64,000 bases of DNA from Indolivaga alginatilytica (GTDB lineage: Bacteria > Bacteroidota > Bacteroidia > Bacteroidales > Dysgonomonadaceae), in NCBI RefSeq assembly GCF_003201355.1, contig NZ_QICL01000010.1, positions 62,001 to 126,000 on the forward strand, given 5' to 3'. The position numbers were made by a program, and so were the translations under genes. Shown piece after piece: positions 42,298-52,148 of this stretch; position 1 is the stretch's first letter, and the number at the start of each line of letters is the position of its first letter. The notes under the pieces were generated by a model, which made no database searches, was not told where the DNA came from, and worked only from the letters and a program-made list of their open reading frames with translations.

Positions 42298-44556
42298 TTA
42301 CTTACCGGCTATTGGTTTCAGCAAATATTTAATTTCTTTAGCTCCGGTCAATTCTTCATGAGTGATTCTAAAGCTATCGTGCACTTTTCCATCTATACGA
42401 AGACTTCCAATAAAGTTAGCATTAGCTGCATCCATTGGTTTTACAGCCTCTATTACAACTTTGTCCGATTTATAGTAGTTTGGATTTAGCTTAATCGTTA
42501 TTTTGTCAAAAGTTGGAGTTACAAGCGTATAATCCGGTCTTCCGGGACATTCCGGATAGAGTCCCATCATATTAAATACTGCCCATGTAGAAAGGGTTCC
42601 GGTATCATCATTTCCGGGTAATCCGCCGGGAGTATTAGTGAAGTGATCATTTAGTAATTGTTTTACAATTTTTTGAGTTCTCCACTCCTCGCCTTTGAAA
42701 TTACTAAAAAAATGAGGGTAATTTATATCGGGTTCGTTAGTTACATCAAAATATTCTTTATCGAATACCATTTGCAGTTTATCTACGAATTTTTTATCAC
42801 CACCCATAAGCTTAGCTAAACCTGCTATGTCGTGAGGAACGGCAAAGGTATAATTCCATGCAGAACCTTCGTGAAATCCGGGGTTCGGTTCGAAGTTCAT
42901 TCCTTGCGCCGGATTAAACGGAGTTAAGAATGTTCCGTCAGGTAACAGAGGTCTGAATGCTCCGCTTTCTTTATCATAGTAATGTTTATAGCCCAACGAT
43001 CTTTTATAAAACAGTTTAGCATCCTCTTTTTTGCCCAAAGCTTCAGCAAAGCGAGCTAAATTCCAGTCTGCAATATAATATTCCAAAGCATGAGAAACAG
43101 AGTTGTCAAATTCACCACGCAAAGGAACAAAGCCTAGCTTCATATAGTCGTCATTGTCGGGACGCATTAAATTTTCTTTGCTTGGCAATGTTGCAGACTT
43201 ATACATTGCCTCGTATGCGGTGTTTACATCAAAATCTTTTAAGCCCTTGAACCAAGCATCCACAATAACGGGTATAGAAGGGTCGCCCTCCATTGTATAA
43301 GACTCACGACCATACAATTCCCACTTAGGTAGCCACCCGTGCTCTTTGTACATATCTATCATGGTATGCATCATTTGAATCTGACGCTCAGGATATACCA
43401 ATGTCATTAATTGATGTACATTACGATAAGTATCCCAAAGAGAGAATACTGTATAACGGTTCTCCTTTGTAGTCTTAATTTCTGAGCTTTCCATTGCAGG
43501 GTAGTCACCGTTTACATCTTGTAGAATATTAGGGTGAACAAGAGCATGATAAAGTCCTGTATAAAAAACTGTTTTTTGATCTTTAGTTCCGCCTTCTACT
43601 AAGATTCGGGAAAGATCATCGTTCCAGCTTTTACGGGCAGCTTTATGTACAGCTTCAAAATCGGCTTTGGGTTGTTCAGTGTTTAAATTCAAACGAGCAT
43701 TTTCAATACTAACAAAAGAAACACCCATTTGCACTTCGATACTTTCTCCTTCTTGTGCATCGAAAGTGAAGTATGCGCCTACATCATCCCCTGCAATTTC
43801 TCTATTATATTTCGTGTAAAGTTTATATGTTCCGGCATCCTTATTCCATTCTTTTTCCCAAGTCTCACCGGGACGTTGCAATTTCCAATATCCTACCGAT
43901 TTAGGAGCTTTATTAATTCTCATCACAAAGTAAATCGGAAATACAGCTTGGGATGCAGTGTAACAGAATGTACCAAGAAGCTTAGTTCCTTCGATCTCGG
44001 TGTCACTTACTCTTCGAACCATAGCTCCCGACTCATTGGTCAGCCCTTCACCCAAATTCAATAATATATTAGCTTGCCCTTTAGGAAAGGTAAAACGGGC
44101 AATACCCACCCGAGGGGTTGCACTTACTTCTGTTTTAATATTGTATTTAGTCAGAATATTCGAGTAATATCCCGGAGATGCAGTTTCATCTTTATATTCA
44201 CTTCCGTATTTACGGTAATCTACAATCATATCTCCTGAGGTTGGCATCAATAAAAGGCTGCTCATGTCGGGGCAACCTACTCCACTTAAGTTTACGTGGG
44301 CATATCCGGTGAAGTATTTATTATCGAAGCTATAAGGGGTCGACCACCATCCGGTATCTTTATCTCTTTTATTGAGGTCGGAACCCATTACATTAAAAGG
44401 TGTTACCGACATAAAACTTTGAGGGCACATAGCGCCCGGGTTAGTTGTCCCATAATTAGTTGTCCCGATGAATGGATTGACATAGTCAACCGGCTCATTT
44501 TGGGCAGAAACCATTGTGAAACAGCCTAAAAATAAATAAAGGAATGTTTTTCTCAT
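42298..44556 (-). CDS. Secreted GH92 alpha-mannosidase
   Basis: This 752-residue exported protein has a signal peptide ending near MVSAQ and a GH92 catalytic region. Family landmarks are DYVNPFIGTTNYGTTNPGA near the N-terminus, GYAHVNLSGVGCPDMSSLLLMP, FHEGSAWNYTFAVPHD, and GNDDTGTLSTWAVFNMMGLYP near the C-terminus. GH92 enzymes are calcium-dependent alpha-mannosidases, most often acting on alpha-1,2-mannose of N-glycans or yeast mannan. Linkage specificity is inferred. It is followed on the same strand by the FGE-like/sialidase fusion, suggesting glycan-degrading co-function. Confidence 0.94.
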   Translation of the reverse strand: MRKTFLYLFLGCFTMVSAQNEPVDYVNPFIGTTNYGTTNPGAMCPQSFMSVTPFNVMGSDLNKRDKDTGWWSTPYSFDNKYFTGYAHVNLSGVGCPDMSSLLLMPTSGDMIVDYRKYGSEYKDETASPGYYSNILTKYNIKTEVSATPRVGIARFTFPKGQANILLNLGEGLTNESGAMVRRVSDTEIEGTKLLGTFCYTASQAVFPIYFVMRINKAPKSVGYWKLQRPGETWEKEWNKDAGTYKLYTKYNREIAGDDVGAYFTFDAQEGESIEVQMGVSFVSIENARLNLNTEQPKADFEAVHKAARKSWNDDLSRILVEGGTKDQKTVFYTGLYHALVHPNILQDVNGDYPAMESSEIKTTKENRYTVFSLWDTYRNVHQLMTLVYPERQIQMMHTMIDMYKEHGWLPKWELYGRESYTMEGDPSIPVIVDAWFKGLKDFDVNTAYEAMYKSATLPSKENLMRPDNDDYMKLGFVPLRGEFDNSVSHALEYYIADWNLARFAEALGKKEDAKLFYKRSLGYKHYYDKESGAFRPLLPDGTFLTPFNPAQGMNFEPNPGFHEGSAWNYTFAVPHDIAGLAKLMGGDKKFVDKLQMVFDKEYFDVTNEPDINYPHFFSNFKGEEWRTQKIVKQLLNDHFTNTPGGLPGNDDTGTLSTWAVFNMMGLYPECPGRPDYTLVTPTFDKITIKLNPNYYKSDKVVIEAVKPMDAANANFIGSLRIDGKVHDSFRITHEELTGAKEIKYLLKPIAGK

Positions 44557-44619
44557 GATATTTTAGTAATGTGAAATATTCATCGTTATATTTTATCTCC
44601 TCTCCCTAAAAAGAGACCT

Positions 44620-45096
44620 TTATACTTCCAAAAAAGATATAATCTCTTGCAGGTATTTAGCATCTATTTCAGAAAAGTAATTTTCAATTTCGCTATCCAC
44701 ATCTAAGACAGCTATAACCTCGCCTTGTTTTCGTATTGGCACTACAATTTCGGAACGTGATTCACTGTCACAGGCAATATGTCCTGCAAAAGTATTTACA
44801 TCGGCAACTATGACAGTTCGATTCTCTTTCCAAGCGGTTCCACAAACTCCTTTACCATAGTTTATACGAGTGCAGGCTATCCTTCCCTGAAAAGGGCCTA
44901 ATACCAATTGTTCTCGTTTTACAATATAAAATCCAACCCAAAGAAAACTAAAAGCTTCTTTTAAGACAGCCGATACATTTGCAAAATTGGCTATAGTATC
45001 TGTTTCAGCCTCTAAGAGCGCTTTTATTTGAGGTAAGAGATTCTTATATTGATCTTCTCTTGATGCATGTTTTAATATGTCTACTTTTTCCGCCAT
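44620..45096 (-). CDS. msrC: Free methionine-(R)-sulfoxide reductase (GAF domain)
   Basis: This 158-residue cytosolic GAF-domain enzyme reduces free Met-R-sulfoxide. The three conserved cysteines of the family are in RIACTRINYG, GKGVCGTAW and HIACDSES. I chose the ATG at 45096, since the 23 codons before it do not match the family. Its stop precedes the GH92 start by 63 bp. The reductant is presumably thioredoxin. Confidence 0.92.
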   Translation of the reverse strand: MAEKVDILKHASREDQYKNLLPQIKALLEAETDTIANFANVSAVLKEAFSFLWVGFYIVKREQLVLGPFQGRIACTRINYGKGVCGTAWKENRTVIVADVNTFAGHIACDSESRSEIVVPIRKQGEVIAVLDVDSEIENYFSEIDAKYLQEIISFLEV

Positions 45097-45169
45097 AATG
45101 TAAAATATTTGATGCGATGTTTTATCAGTATAACTATCTCTGGTTTTTATGCCCAGCCTAAGCAATAAA

Positions 45170-45184
45170 AAGGTCTACGACCTT
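45170..45184 (-). repeat. Dispersed palindromic repeat, copy 7
   Basis: AAGGTC-TAC-GACCTT overlaps the GDPD stop codon (45183-45185). On the minus strand it is followed by TTTATTGCTTAGG. Confidence 0.78.
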
Positions 45185-46373
45185 AAAATTTGCATACTGC
45201 AAATTTTATACTTTTTATCTGAACCGAATTATCTAAAGCTGTTATTTTCAATTTCGGTCTCTTATTATGAATTATAAATTGATAGTAATAAGTCGTATAG
45301 TCACCTTTTAAAGAAGCGTTTTTGTCCGAATCCAATTCGTTAGATTCTAACTTGAATGAGCCTTTTGCTTCAATGATTATATAAACAGCTCCTAAATATA
45401 TACTATCTTGAAGAAGATCAGGATTAAAATCCAAAGTCTCATTTTTTTCTAAAGTAAGTATATTATTATTTCTACTACCTCCGATATAGTTACTAAATGT
45501 ACCATCTGTCTGATCTTGCACTATTGCTTTACTATAATCCAGCGATGGGGCTATATCATCAGAGAGTATAACATCGACGTTCATTTTCAAAGTTTCATCA
45601 TAATCCTCTTTCGGAACAGTCCAAACTGTAATGTGCTTACCTGCTTCATGAAATGTTTTAACAGCATCGGGGGTAAGCCATTTATAGAAAGCATAATACT
45701 CAATATTGTTACGGATCATCTCATTGAATGTGTAATTGAACCCAACTAGATCTTTGTTAAATATATCACAATACAATTCCAGCTCGGGGTCTGTAGATCT
45801 TAGATAGTCAATTACTTTCGAATCGAAACAAGTGAGAGCAAAATTTCCTCTTCCAAGTATTTGCATAGCTGTTTTATAAGCTTTTAGAGCCAGAGGGTTA
45901 GTCAGATAATCAGCCTTAAGTTCAATATATGGGAATATATTTAATTCAGAACACTTATTCAGAAATTCAGTTAATGTCGGAATTGGTCTTCTGAATGAAG
46001 GGTTCGGCGATACCAAAACATATTTTTCTTGTAAATCGGATAAAGTATTCTCATGGCAGTTTACCGTTGTTTTTAGAGGCGAATAATCAGCCACGTTTCT
46101 ATACATTATATTAAGGCTGTCGTCATGCATCATAACGAACTCTCCATCTGAGGTAACAGTAAAATCAAACTCAACTGATTTAAAGCCACATCTTTCAGCT
46201 AGAATAAGGGCATCCAAACTATTTTCGGGTGCAATACTGTCTAAATGCAATCCCTTGTGAGATACAATATTAATCCGATTGCGTGTATCTCTGTAAGGTT
46301 TTTTATTGCTGGTACAAGAGATATTTAATAAGAGTAAAGTTAGAAACAAAAACAGAGTTTCTTTTTTGATCAT
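45183..46373 (-). CDS. Glycerophosphodiester phosphodiesterase, lipoprotein
   Basis: This 396-residue protein has a lipoprotein signal (LLLLNISC lipobox) and a GDPD TIM barrel. The conserved motifs are NIVSHKGLHLDSIAPENS, VEFDFTVTSDGEFVMMHDD and the C-terminal WTVPKEDYDE. The His of VSHKG and the acidic pair in EFDF are the usual catalytic and metal ligands. The HR motif of most GDPDs reads HK here. It probably degrades glycerophosphodiesters at the outer face. About 110 extra C-terminal residues form an additional beta-rich domain. Confidence 0.88.
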   Translation of the reverse strand: MIKKETLFLFLTLLLLNISCTSNKKPYRDTRNRINIVSHKGLHLDSIAPENSLDALILAERCGFKSVEFDFTVTSDGEFVMMHDDSLNIMYRNVADYSPLKTTVNCHENTLSDLQEKYVLVSPNPSFRRPIPTLTEFLNKCSELNIFPYIELKADYLTNPLALKAYKTAMQILGRGNFALTCFDSKVIDYLRSTDPELELYCDIFNKDLVGFNYTFNEMIRNNIEYYAFYKWLTPDAVKTFHEAGKHITVWTVPKEDYDETLKMNVDVILSDDIAPSLDYSKAIVQDQTDGTFSNYIGGSRNNNILTLEKNETLDFNPDLLQDSIYLGAVYIIIEAKGSFKLESNELDSDKNASLKGDYTTYYYQFIIHNKRPKLKITALDNSVQIKSIKFAVCKF

Positions 46374-46408
46374 CTGACTGGATTTATTGAATTTATAGAA
46401 ATAAAAAA

Positions 46409-46987
46409 TTATAACAGACCTAATTGCCCGAACATCGTTTGGTATATTTCCGCTTTTCCAGCTAAAGATTTGGGATATGCTCTTGAGGATGACGGCATAC
46501 GATATAAACGCATCAAACGTCCCTCAAATTCAAATTCAGAGAAGCTTCCTATTTTGGGTTCTTTTGTCTGGACAAAAGATATTAATGTATCGGTTGCTTT
46601 CTGTCCTGTAGTAACAATCGCTCTGCAAAGAGGTATTTCTTTTAATATGATGCTCAGGTCTGTAGGTTCAACTACTTCTAGAAAATTATCAGAAGCATTA
46701 TCCTTATGCCTTATAATAGCTTTAGCTGTATCGCCTAATCCTATTCGTTTATAAATAAGGAATTTTTTTATTCTGTCTTCATCGAAAGCCTTTTTGCCTG
46801 TAAGTAAGAAATGGTCTTTATTTTGAAAAAAAATTAAGCCGAATATTCTCCACATGTCATTCTGGAAGTTTGGATAGAAGAAATTCATAGACCATCTTTC
46901 CTGCTTGGGTGGAAAACTTCCTAACATTATCAATTGAGTATCAACAGGTAGAAAAAAAGGTAAAGGATGATATTCTATATCTTTCAT
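46409..46987 (-). CDS. Uracil-DNA glycosylase family protein (MUG/TDG-like)
   Basis: This 192-residue protein belongs to the uracil-DNA glycosylase fold. The N-terminal signature is MLGSFPPKQERWSMNFFYPN, followed by FGLIFF; the later motif is AIVTTGQKATDTLI. It resembles mismatch-type glycosylases (MUG/TDG) of Bacteroidetes. I chose the ATG at 46987; an upstream TTG adds four codons. It probably removes uracil or damaged pyrimidines; specificity is uncertain. It diverges from the leu operon. Confidence 0.85.
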   Translation of the reverse strand: MKDIEYHPLPFFLPVDTQLIMLGSFPPKQERWSMNFFYPNFQNDMWRIFGLIFFQNKDHFLLTGKKAFDEDRIKKFLIYKRIGLGDTAKAIIRHKDNASDNFLEVVEPTDLSIILKEIPLCRAIVTTGQKATDTLISFVQTKEPKIGSFSEFEFEGRLMRLYRMPSSSRAYPKSLAGKAEIYQTMFGQLGLL

Positions 46988-47099
46988 AAATACATTCAAT
47001 ATTATTGAAGTGTTATAAAGACGAAGATAATAAAAAAATATTTATAGCTTCATTTCTCAATAGTAGCAAGTAATCTTTGTTGTGCTTACAAAAAGCAAA

Positions 47100-47114
47100 A
47101 AGGTTTGAGACCTT
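47100..47114 (-). repeat. Dispersed palindromic repeat, copy 8
   Basis: AAGGTTTGAGACCTT (one mismatch in the arms) is preceded by AAAAAGCAAA on the plus strand. It lies in the divergent gap between the MUG-type gene and the leu promoter. Confidence 0.7.
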
Positions 47115-47149
47115 AAAATATGAATTATTGAAATTTATATGTCTTTTTA

Positions 47150-47180
47150 TTTGTGATTAAAGAAATATGTTATATTTTTG
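47150..47180 (+). promoter_or_regulatory. Promoter of the leucine operon
   Basis: TTTG (47150-47153) and TATTTTTG (47173-47180) match both boxes of the Bacteroidetes promoter exactly, with 19-nt spacing. The predicted start is near 47187, 22 bases before the leader ATG. Confidence 0.75.
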
Positions 47181-47208
47181 CTGTAACGAAATAAAAAATC
47201 AGATCGAA

Positions 47209-47283
47209 ATGAAATTATTCACTAACATTATCAGTACTATTATTCTGCTCTGGGAAAATCTTAGAGTGAGTAGTGCTGCGTAG
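47209..47283 (+). CDS. leuL: Leucine operon leader peptide
   Basis: This 24-codon open frame begins at an ATG 29 bases after the promoter and ends at TAG. The peptide reads MKLFTNIISTIILLWENLRV, then SSAA. It has four Ile, four Leu and one Val, with the run IILL in the middle, as expected for a peptide sensing branched-chain aminoacyl-tRNA. A terminator-like hairpin lies 29 bases after its stop codon, then leuA. This is the layout of a transcription attenuator. The assignment is by position and composition; the exact antiterminator pairing is not proven. Confidence 0.7.
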   Translation: MKLFTNIISTIILLWENLRVSSAA

Positions 47284-47302
47284 TCGAATAATCAAAACAG
47301 AT

Positions 47303-47345
47303 ATAGCAATGGCCTTTCTCACTAAAAGAGAAGGGCTATTTTGTT
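47303..47345 (+). promoter_or_regulatory. Attenuator terminator of the leucine operon
   Basis: GCCTTTCTC (47312-47320) pairs with GAGAAGGGC (47328-47336), one G-U, over a 7-nt loop; an outer ATAGC/GCTAT helix offers an alternative fold. It is followed by TATTTTGTT. It lies between the leader peptide stop and leuA, as in leucine or tryptophan attenuators. Confidence 0.65.
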
Positions 47346-47396
47346 AAATAGCATCAACATTGACTAAGAATAGAAACATACTTTAGACAAATTTAT

Positions 47397-48887
47397 ATGG
47401 ACAAATTATTTATTTTTGACACGACCCTTAGAGACGGAGAACAAGTTCCGGGCTGCCAGTTGAACACTATTGAAAAAATAGAAGTAGCTAAAGCTCTGGA
47501 AGCTCTCGGTGTTGATGTTATAGAAGCTGGTTTTCCTGTATCAAGTCCCGGAGACTTTAATTCAGTGGTAGAAATTTCTAAAGCCGTTACATGGCCTACT
47601 ATCTGTGCACTCACACGTGCGGTTGAAAAAGATATAGAAGTTGCAGCTGAAGCTCTCAAGTATGCCAAGAAGAAACGTATACATACAGGAATCGGAACTT
47701 CGGATTTCCATATAAAGCATAAATTTAATTCTACTCAGGACGAAATCGTAGAACGTGCAATCGCAGCGGTGAAATATGCGAAACGTTTTGTTGAAGATGT
47801 TGAATTCTATGCAGAAGATGCCGGTAGAACAGATAATGCATATTTGGCAAGAGTGGTGCAAGCTGTAATTAATGCAGGAGCAACAGTTGTAAATATTCCT
47901 GATACTACAGGATATTGTTTACCAACCGAATATGGGGCAAAAATTAAATATCTGATTGATCATGTGGACATGAAGAATGCCATACTATCAACACATTGTC
48001 ATCAGGATTTAGGAATGGCGACAGCCAACTCTATTATGGGTGTATTGAATGGAGCCCGTCAGGTGGAAGTTACGATTAATGGAATCGGTGAACGCGCCGG
48101 TAATACTTCTTTAGAAGAGGTTGTGATGGCAATAAAGAGTCATAAAGAACTGGATATTGAAATGAATATCAATACTCAAAAAATATATCCGATGAGTCGT
48201 ATGATATCCAGTTTAATGAATATGCCTGTACAACCCAATAAAGCAATTGTCGGACGGAATGCATTTGCCCATTCATCGGGAATACATCAGGATGGAGTTC
48301 TTAAAAATATGTCTACCTACGAAATTATAGATCCTAAAGATGTTGGTATAGATGATAACGCTATCGTTCTTACCGCCCGTAGCGGACGTGCTGCATTAAA
48401 AAATCGATTGGGTATTTTAGGTATTGAAGTTAATGATGGTGAATTAACAGAAATATATCAACGCTTTTTAGAACTTGCGGATCGTAAGAAGGATATTACA
48501 GATGAAGATATTCTAATTCTTGCAGGAAAAGAAACGGATAAAATGCACCGTATCAAGTTAGATTATCTACAGGTAATATCAGGAATAGGTGTTCGCTGTA
48601 CTGCTAATGTAGGTATAGATATTGCAGGTGAGAAATTTGAGGCTTCTGCTTCTGGAAACGGACCTGTTGACGCAGCAATCAAAGCTGTAAAACAAATTAT
48701 TCGTCGTGAAACAATAATTCAGGAGTTTCTGATCCAAGCGATAAATAAGGGCAGTGATGATGTAGGTAAAGTGCATATGCAAGTAGAGCACGAAGGACAA
48801 AATTATTACGGATTTTCAGCAAATACTGATATTGTAGCAGCATCTGTTGAAGCATTTATCAATGCAATTAATAAATTTGTAAAATAA
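47397..48887 (+). CDS. leuA: 2-isopropylmalate synthase
   Basis: LeuA condenses acetyl-CoA with 2-ketoisovalerate, the first step of leucine synthesis. This 496-residue protein has the catalytic barrel with [12 protein letters not shown] and [15 protein letters not shown] (HxH metal ligands), plus the [11 protein letters not shown] motif. The C-terminal LeuA regulatory domain (about 390-496) is present, so leucine feedback inhibition is likely. It is the first structural gene after the leader and attenuator. Confidence 0.96.
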   Translation: MDKLFIFDTTLRDGEQVPGCQLNTIEKIEVAKALEALGVDVIEAGFPVSSPGDFNSVVEISKAVTWPTICALTRAVEKDIEVAAEALKYAKKKRIHTGIGTSDFHIKHKFNSTQDEIVERAIAAVKYAKRFVEDVEFYAEDAGRTDNAYLARVVQAVINAGATVVNIPDTTGYCLPTEYGAKIKYLIDHVDMKNAILSTHCHQDLGMATANSIMGVLNGARQVEVTINGIGERAGNTSLEEVVMAIKSHKELDIEMNINTQKIYPMSRMISSLMNMPVQPNKAIVGRNAFAHSSGIHQDGVLKNMSTYEIIDPKDVGIDDNAIVLTARSGRAALKNRLGILGIEVNDGELTEIYQRFLELADRKKDITDEDILILAGKETDKMHRIKLDYLQVISGIGVRCTANVGIDIAGEKFEASASGNGPVDAAIKAVKQIIRRETIIQEFLIQAINKGSDDVGKVHMQVEHEGQNYYGFSANTDIVAASVEAFINAINKFVK

Positions 48888-48903
48888 ACCAAATCATATT
48901 TTA

Positions 48904-49977
48904 GTGGAAACTAAAAAATACGAATATATAGATAGTTTACGAGGGATTGCCGTACTGATGGTATTAATGGTGCATGTGGGTAATTTTTTTAAAATTCCAA
49001 CGACTGAATACTTTTCTCACTTATTCTTTGGGCCTATCTATAGTGGCAGAATGGGTGTTCAATTATTTTTTATAATCAGTTCTTTTACATTAATGTTTTC
49101 CTTTGAAAGAAGAAGCGGAGAAAAAAACGGAACATCAAATTTTTATATACGGCGTTTTTTTCGAATAGCTCCGATGTATTATCTAGCAATTATTGCCATT
49201 ACAATCTATTATATCCGGACGAATACAGTTAATTGGGATATTCTAACATCGCCTTGGTATATAAGTAATTTTTTGTTTCTGAATACATTGACCCCTTATT
49301 GGATTAAAACGGTAGTCCCCGGCGGTTGGTCTATTTCTGTAGAATTTCTTTTTTACATTATATTTCCGTTTATAGCCTCTCGAATAAAAAATATTAATAT
49401 GTCGGCTATAGCATTATGTATAAGTCTTATTATTGCAACACTTTTTATATTCATTACTAGAAAAGATTTCTTTTATTCTCAATTCGATTTTAATCAGATC
49501 AGCTTTTATAACCAATTACCCGTATTTTTTATTGGAATATTTGCTTATTGGCTTACAAAAGAAAGTTATAAAGAGATCAAAAATAGGACATGGCTACTCT
49601 TCATTATTGTTCTGTTCTTATTCACAATGATGATGGTACCTTATTATTTATTTTACTGCATAATATATTGCATCTTGATTTTTATTCTTTCGAAAAAACC
49701 ATATAAATTTTTATGCAATAAATGGTTTTCCATGGTTGGCAGGGTAAGCTTTAGTATGTATATAGTGCACTTCTTCCTGATAATAATGATGAATAATCTG
49801 GGGATTGGACATCTTATTCCTGTTACAAATATGTTTACATCAATAGTAAACTTTGTATTATTATATATGCTGGTTTTCACTCTAACTTATACGATTTCTT
49901 ATTTCTCATATAAATTCATAGAACTTCCCGGACAAAATCTTGGAAAAAAACTAATCAAAATTAGATCAACAAAATAA
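48904..49977 (+). CDS. Acyltransferase family 3 membrane protein (OafA-like)
   Basis: This 357-residue protein has about ten membrane helices and acyltransferase-3 motifs: YIDSLRGIAVLMVLMVHVG near the N-terminus, GRMGVQLFFIISSF, and RRFFRIAPMYYLA. Relatives O-acetylate lipopolysaccharide or other surface glycans. It starts at a GTG 17 bp after leuA and ends 9 bp before leuC, so it is physically inside the leu operon. Nothing connects it to leucine synthesis; it probably gained this site by insertion into the operon. Confidence 0.88.
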   Translation: METKKYEYIDSLRGIAVLMVLMVHVGNFFKIPTTEYFSHLFFGPIYSGRMGVQLFFIISSFTLMFSFERRSGEKNGTSNFYIRRFFRIAPMYYLAIIAITIYYIRTNTVNWDILTSPWYISNFLFLNTLTPYWIKTVVPGGWSISVEFLFYIIFPFIASRIKNINMSAIALCISLIIATLFIFITRKDFFYSQFDFNQISFYNQLPVFFIGIFAYWLTKESYKEIKNRTWLLFIIVLFLFTMMMVPYYLFYCIIYCILIFILSKKPYKFLCNKWFSMVGRVSFSMYIVHFFLIIMMNNLGIGHLIPVTNMFTSIVNFVLLYMLVFTLTYTISYFSYKFIELPGQNLGKKLIKIRSTK

Positions 49978-49986
49978 TATTTCAGT

Positions 49987-51378
49987 ATGAAAACATTATT
50001 CGATAAAATTTGGGATGCGCATACAGTATCAACCGTACAAGATGGTCCCACACAGTTGTATATCGACAGACATTTCTGTCATGAGGTAACAAGCCCACAA
50101 GCCTTTAATGGTTTACGTACAAGAGGGCTTACGGTTTTACGTCCTGATAAAACGACTTTGACGGCAGACCATAACACTCCGACAATCAATCAAGATCAGC
50201 CTGTTAAAGATCCTATTTCCAGAAATCAGTTAGACACTCTTTCTAAGAATGCTGCCGATTTTGGACTGACATTATATGCATTAGGAAATAAGAAAAACGG
50301 TGTTGTACATATTATAGGTCCTGAAAACGGATATACTCAACCCGGAATGACTATTGTTTGTGGAGATAGCCACACATCTACTCACGGAGCTTTCGGTTCT
50401 ATTGCTTTTGGTATTGGAACATCAGAAGTCGAAATGGTACTAGCTACTCAATGTATCTTGCAAAGTCGTCCTAAGACAATGAGAATTACATTTAACGGTA
50501 AACTGAATAAAGGTGTTACCGCTAAAGATTTGGCTCTTTATATGATTGCCCAGCTTACTACTGGTGGTGCTACCGGTTATTTTGTTGAATATGCGGGAGA
50601 AGCAATCCGAAATATGTCGATGGAAGAACGAATGACCCTTTGTAACTTAAGTATCGAAATGGGCGCTCGTGGGGGATTAATTGCTCCGGATGAAAAAACA
50701 TTTACTTATGTAAAAGGACGTGAATTTGCTCCTAAAGGCGAAGCGTGGGATAAAGCTTTAGCTTATTGGAAAACATTGAAAACAGATGAAGGTGCTAAAT
50801 TCGATAAAGAATTAGTATTCGAAGCTGCTGATATTCAGCCAATGATTACTTACGGAACAAATCCGGGTATGGGTATGGCTGTAAACGATTCAATTCCTAC
50901 ACTAGATCAAATAGACGAAGCTGGTCGTATATCTTTCCAAAAATCGATGGATTACATGGGTTTCAAACCGGGAGAGAAATTAGAAGGTAAATCAATAGAC
51001 TATGTTTTCCTTGGTAGTTGTACTAATGGACGTATCGAAGATTTCCGTGCTTTTACTAACTTTATCAAAGGAAAGAAAAAAGCAGAGAATGTTGTTGCCT
51101 GGTTGGTTCCCGGTAGTTGGATGGTAGAGAAACAAATACGTGAAGAAGGTTTATATGATATTCTTATCGAAGCAGGCTTCTCTTTACGTCAACCTGGATG
51201 TTCGGCATGTTTAGCTATGAATGACGATAAAGTTCCTGCTGGAAAATATGCGATTTCTACATCGAATCGTAACTTCGAAGGTCGTCAAGGTCCCGGAGCA
51301 CGTACTATATTGGCTGGACCATTAGTTGCAGCAGCGGCAGCAATTACAGGAAAAATAACTGATCCTAGAACATTCTAA
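49987..51378 (+). CDS. leuC: 3-isopropylmalate dehydratase, large subunit
   Basis: LeuC is the iron-sulfur subunit of isopropylmalate isomerase. This 463-residue protein has the aconitase-family motifs [15 protein letters not shown] and [17 protein letters not shown], and the cysteine cluster ligands include those in SCTNG and [10 protein letters not shown]. The length is normal. LeuD follows 84 bp later. It starts 9 bp after the acyltransferase gene. Confidence 0.97.
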   Translation: MKTLFDKIWDAHTVSTVQDGPTQLYIDRHFCHEVTSPQAFNGLRTRGLTVLRPDKTTLTADHNTPTINQDQPVKDPISRNQLDTLSKNAADFGLTLYALGNKKNGVVHIIGPENGYTQPGMTIVCGDSHTSTHGAFGSIAFGIGTSEVEMVLATQCILQSRPKTMRITFNGKLNKGVTAKDLALYMIAQLTTGGATGYFVEYAGEAIRNMSMEERMTLCNLSIEMGARGGLIAPDEKTFTYVKGREFAPKGEAWDKALAYWKTLKTDEGAKFDKELVFEAADIQPMITYGTNPGMGMAVNDSIPTLDQIDEAGRISFQKSMDYMGFKPGEKLEGKSIDYVFLGSCTNGRIEDFRAFTNFIKGKKKAENVVAWLVPGSWMVEKQIREEGLYDILIEAGFSLRQPGCSACLAMNDDKVPAGKYAISTSNRNFEGRQGPGARTILAGPLVAAAAAITGKITDPRTF

Positions 51379-51462
51379 TATTAGACTTATTCAGAAGAGA
51401 ATAATATTTTCTTGATACCACCAATTATATTTTGCATTACTTAATTTTCTAATAAAAGTAAA

Positions 51463-52053
51463 ATGGAAAAGTTTCAAACATTAACATCAACATATGTTCC
51501 GCTTCCTATCGAGAATGTGGACACAGATCAAATTATACCGGCTCGTTTCTTAAAAGCAACCACAAAAGAAGGTTTTGGAGACAATCTTTTCGCAGATTGG
51601 CGTTATGATAAAGAAGGTAAACCGAAAGCTGATTTCGTATTGAATAATCCTACATACAGTGGAGAAATTCTTGTAGCAGGAAAGAACTTTGGTAGCGGAT
51701 CAAGTCGCGAGCATGCTGCGTGGGCAATTGTTGGATACGGATTTAAAGCAGTAGTATCGAGCTTCTTTGCTGATATTTTCAAAAACAATTCATTAAATAA
51801 CGGATTATTACCTGTAATTGTTAGCGTTGAATTTTTAGCTGAGATATTCGACAGCGTAAGTAAAGACCCTAAGGCAACACTTACAATCAATCTGGAGAAG
51901 CAAACTATAACTAATAATGCAACGGGAAAATCAGAATCTTTTGAGATTAATCCTTATAAAAAAGAATGTCTACTTAAGGGACTGGATGATATAGATTATC
52001 TTCTATCTAAGAAACCTCTTATAGAAGCATACGAAAAAGATCAGACATTATAA
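51463..52053 (+). CDS. leuD: 3-isopropylmalate dehydratase, small subunit
   Basis: LeuD is the 196-residue swivel-domain subunit of isopropylmalate isomerase. The conserved motifs are [15 protein letters not shown] and [17 protein letters not shown], the latter carrying the substrate-binding serines and arginine. It forms the active enzyme with LeuC and produces 3-isopropylmalate for LeuB. Confidence 0.97.
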   Translation: MEKFQTLTSTYVPLPIENVDTDQIIPARFLKATTKEGFGDNLFADWRYDKEGKPKADFVLNNPTYSGEILVAGKNFGSGSSREHAAWAIVGYGFKAVVSSFFADIFKNNSLNNGLLPVIVSVEFLAEIFDSVSKDPKATLTINLEKQTITNNATGKSESFEINPYKKECLLKGLDDIDYLLSKKPLIEAYEKDQTL

Positions 52054-52068
52054 ATCAGGTCATTTAAT

Positions 52069-52101
52069 ATGTGTCGGTTAAGTCTTAAGTAACCGACATG
52101 T
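52069..52101 (+). other. Intra-operon hairpin between leuD and leuA2
   Basis: GTCGGTTA pairs with TAACCGAC, extended by four weaker pairs, around a 9-nt loop. No T run follows, so it is not a standard terminator. It could be an mRNA-processing or stability element. Confidence 0.45.
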
Positions 52102-52148
52102 ATTGATTCTTTGTTACGAGAATGTAACATAATTTATTTTACAAGCCT

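Noticed and set aside
47393-47861. Minus-strand frames of 91 and 99 codons overlapping leuA
   Set aside because: They are antisense shadows of the highly conserved leuA sequence.
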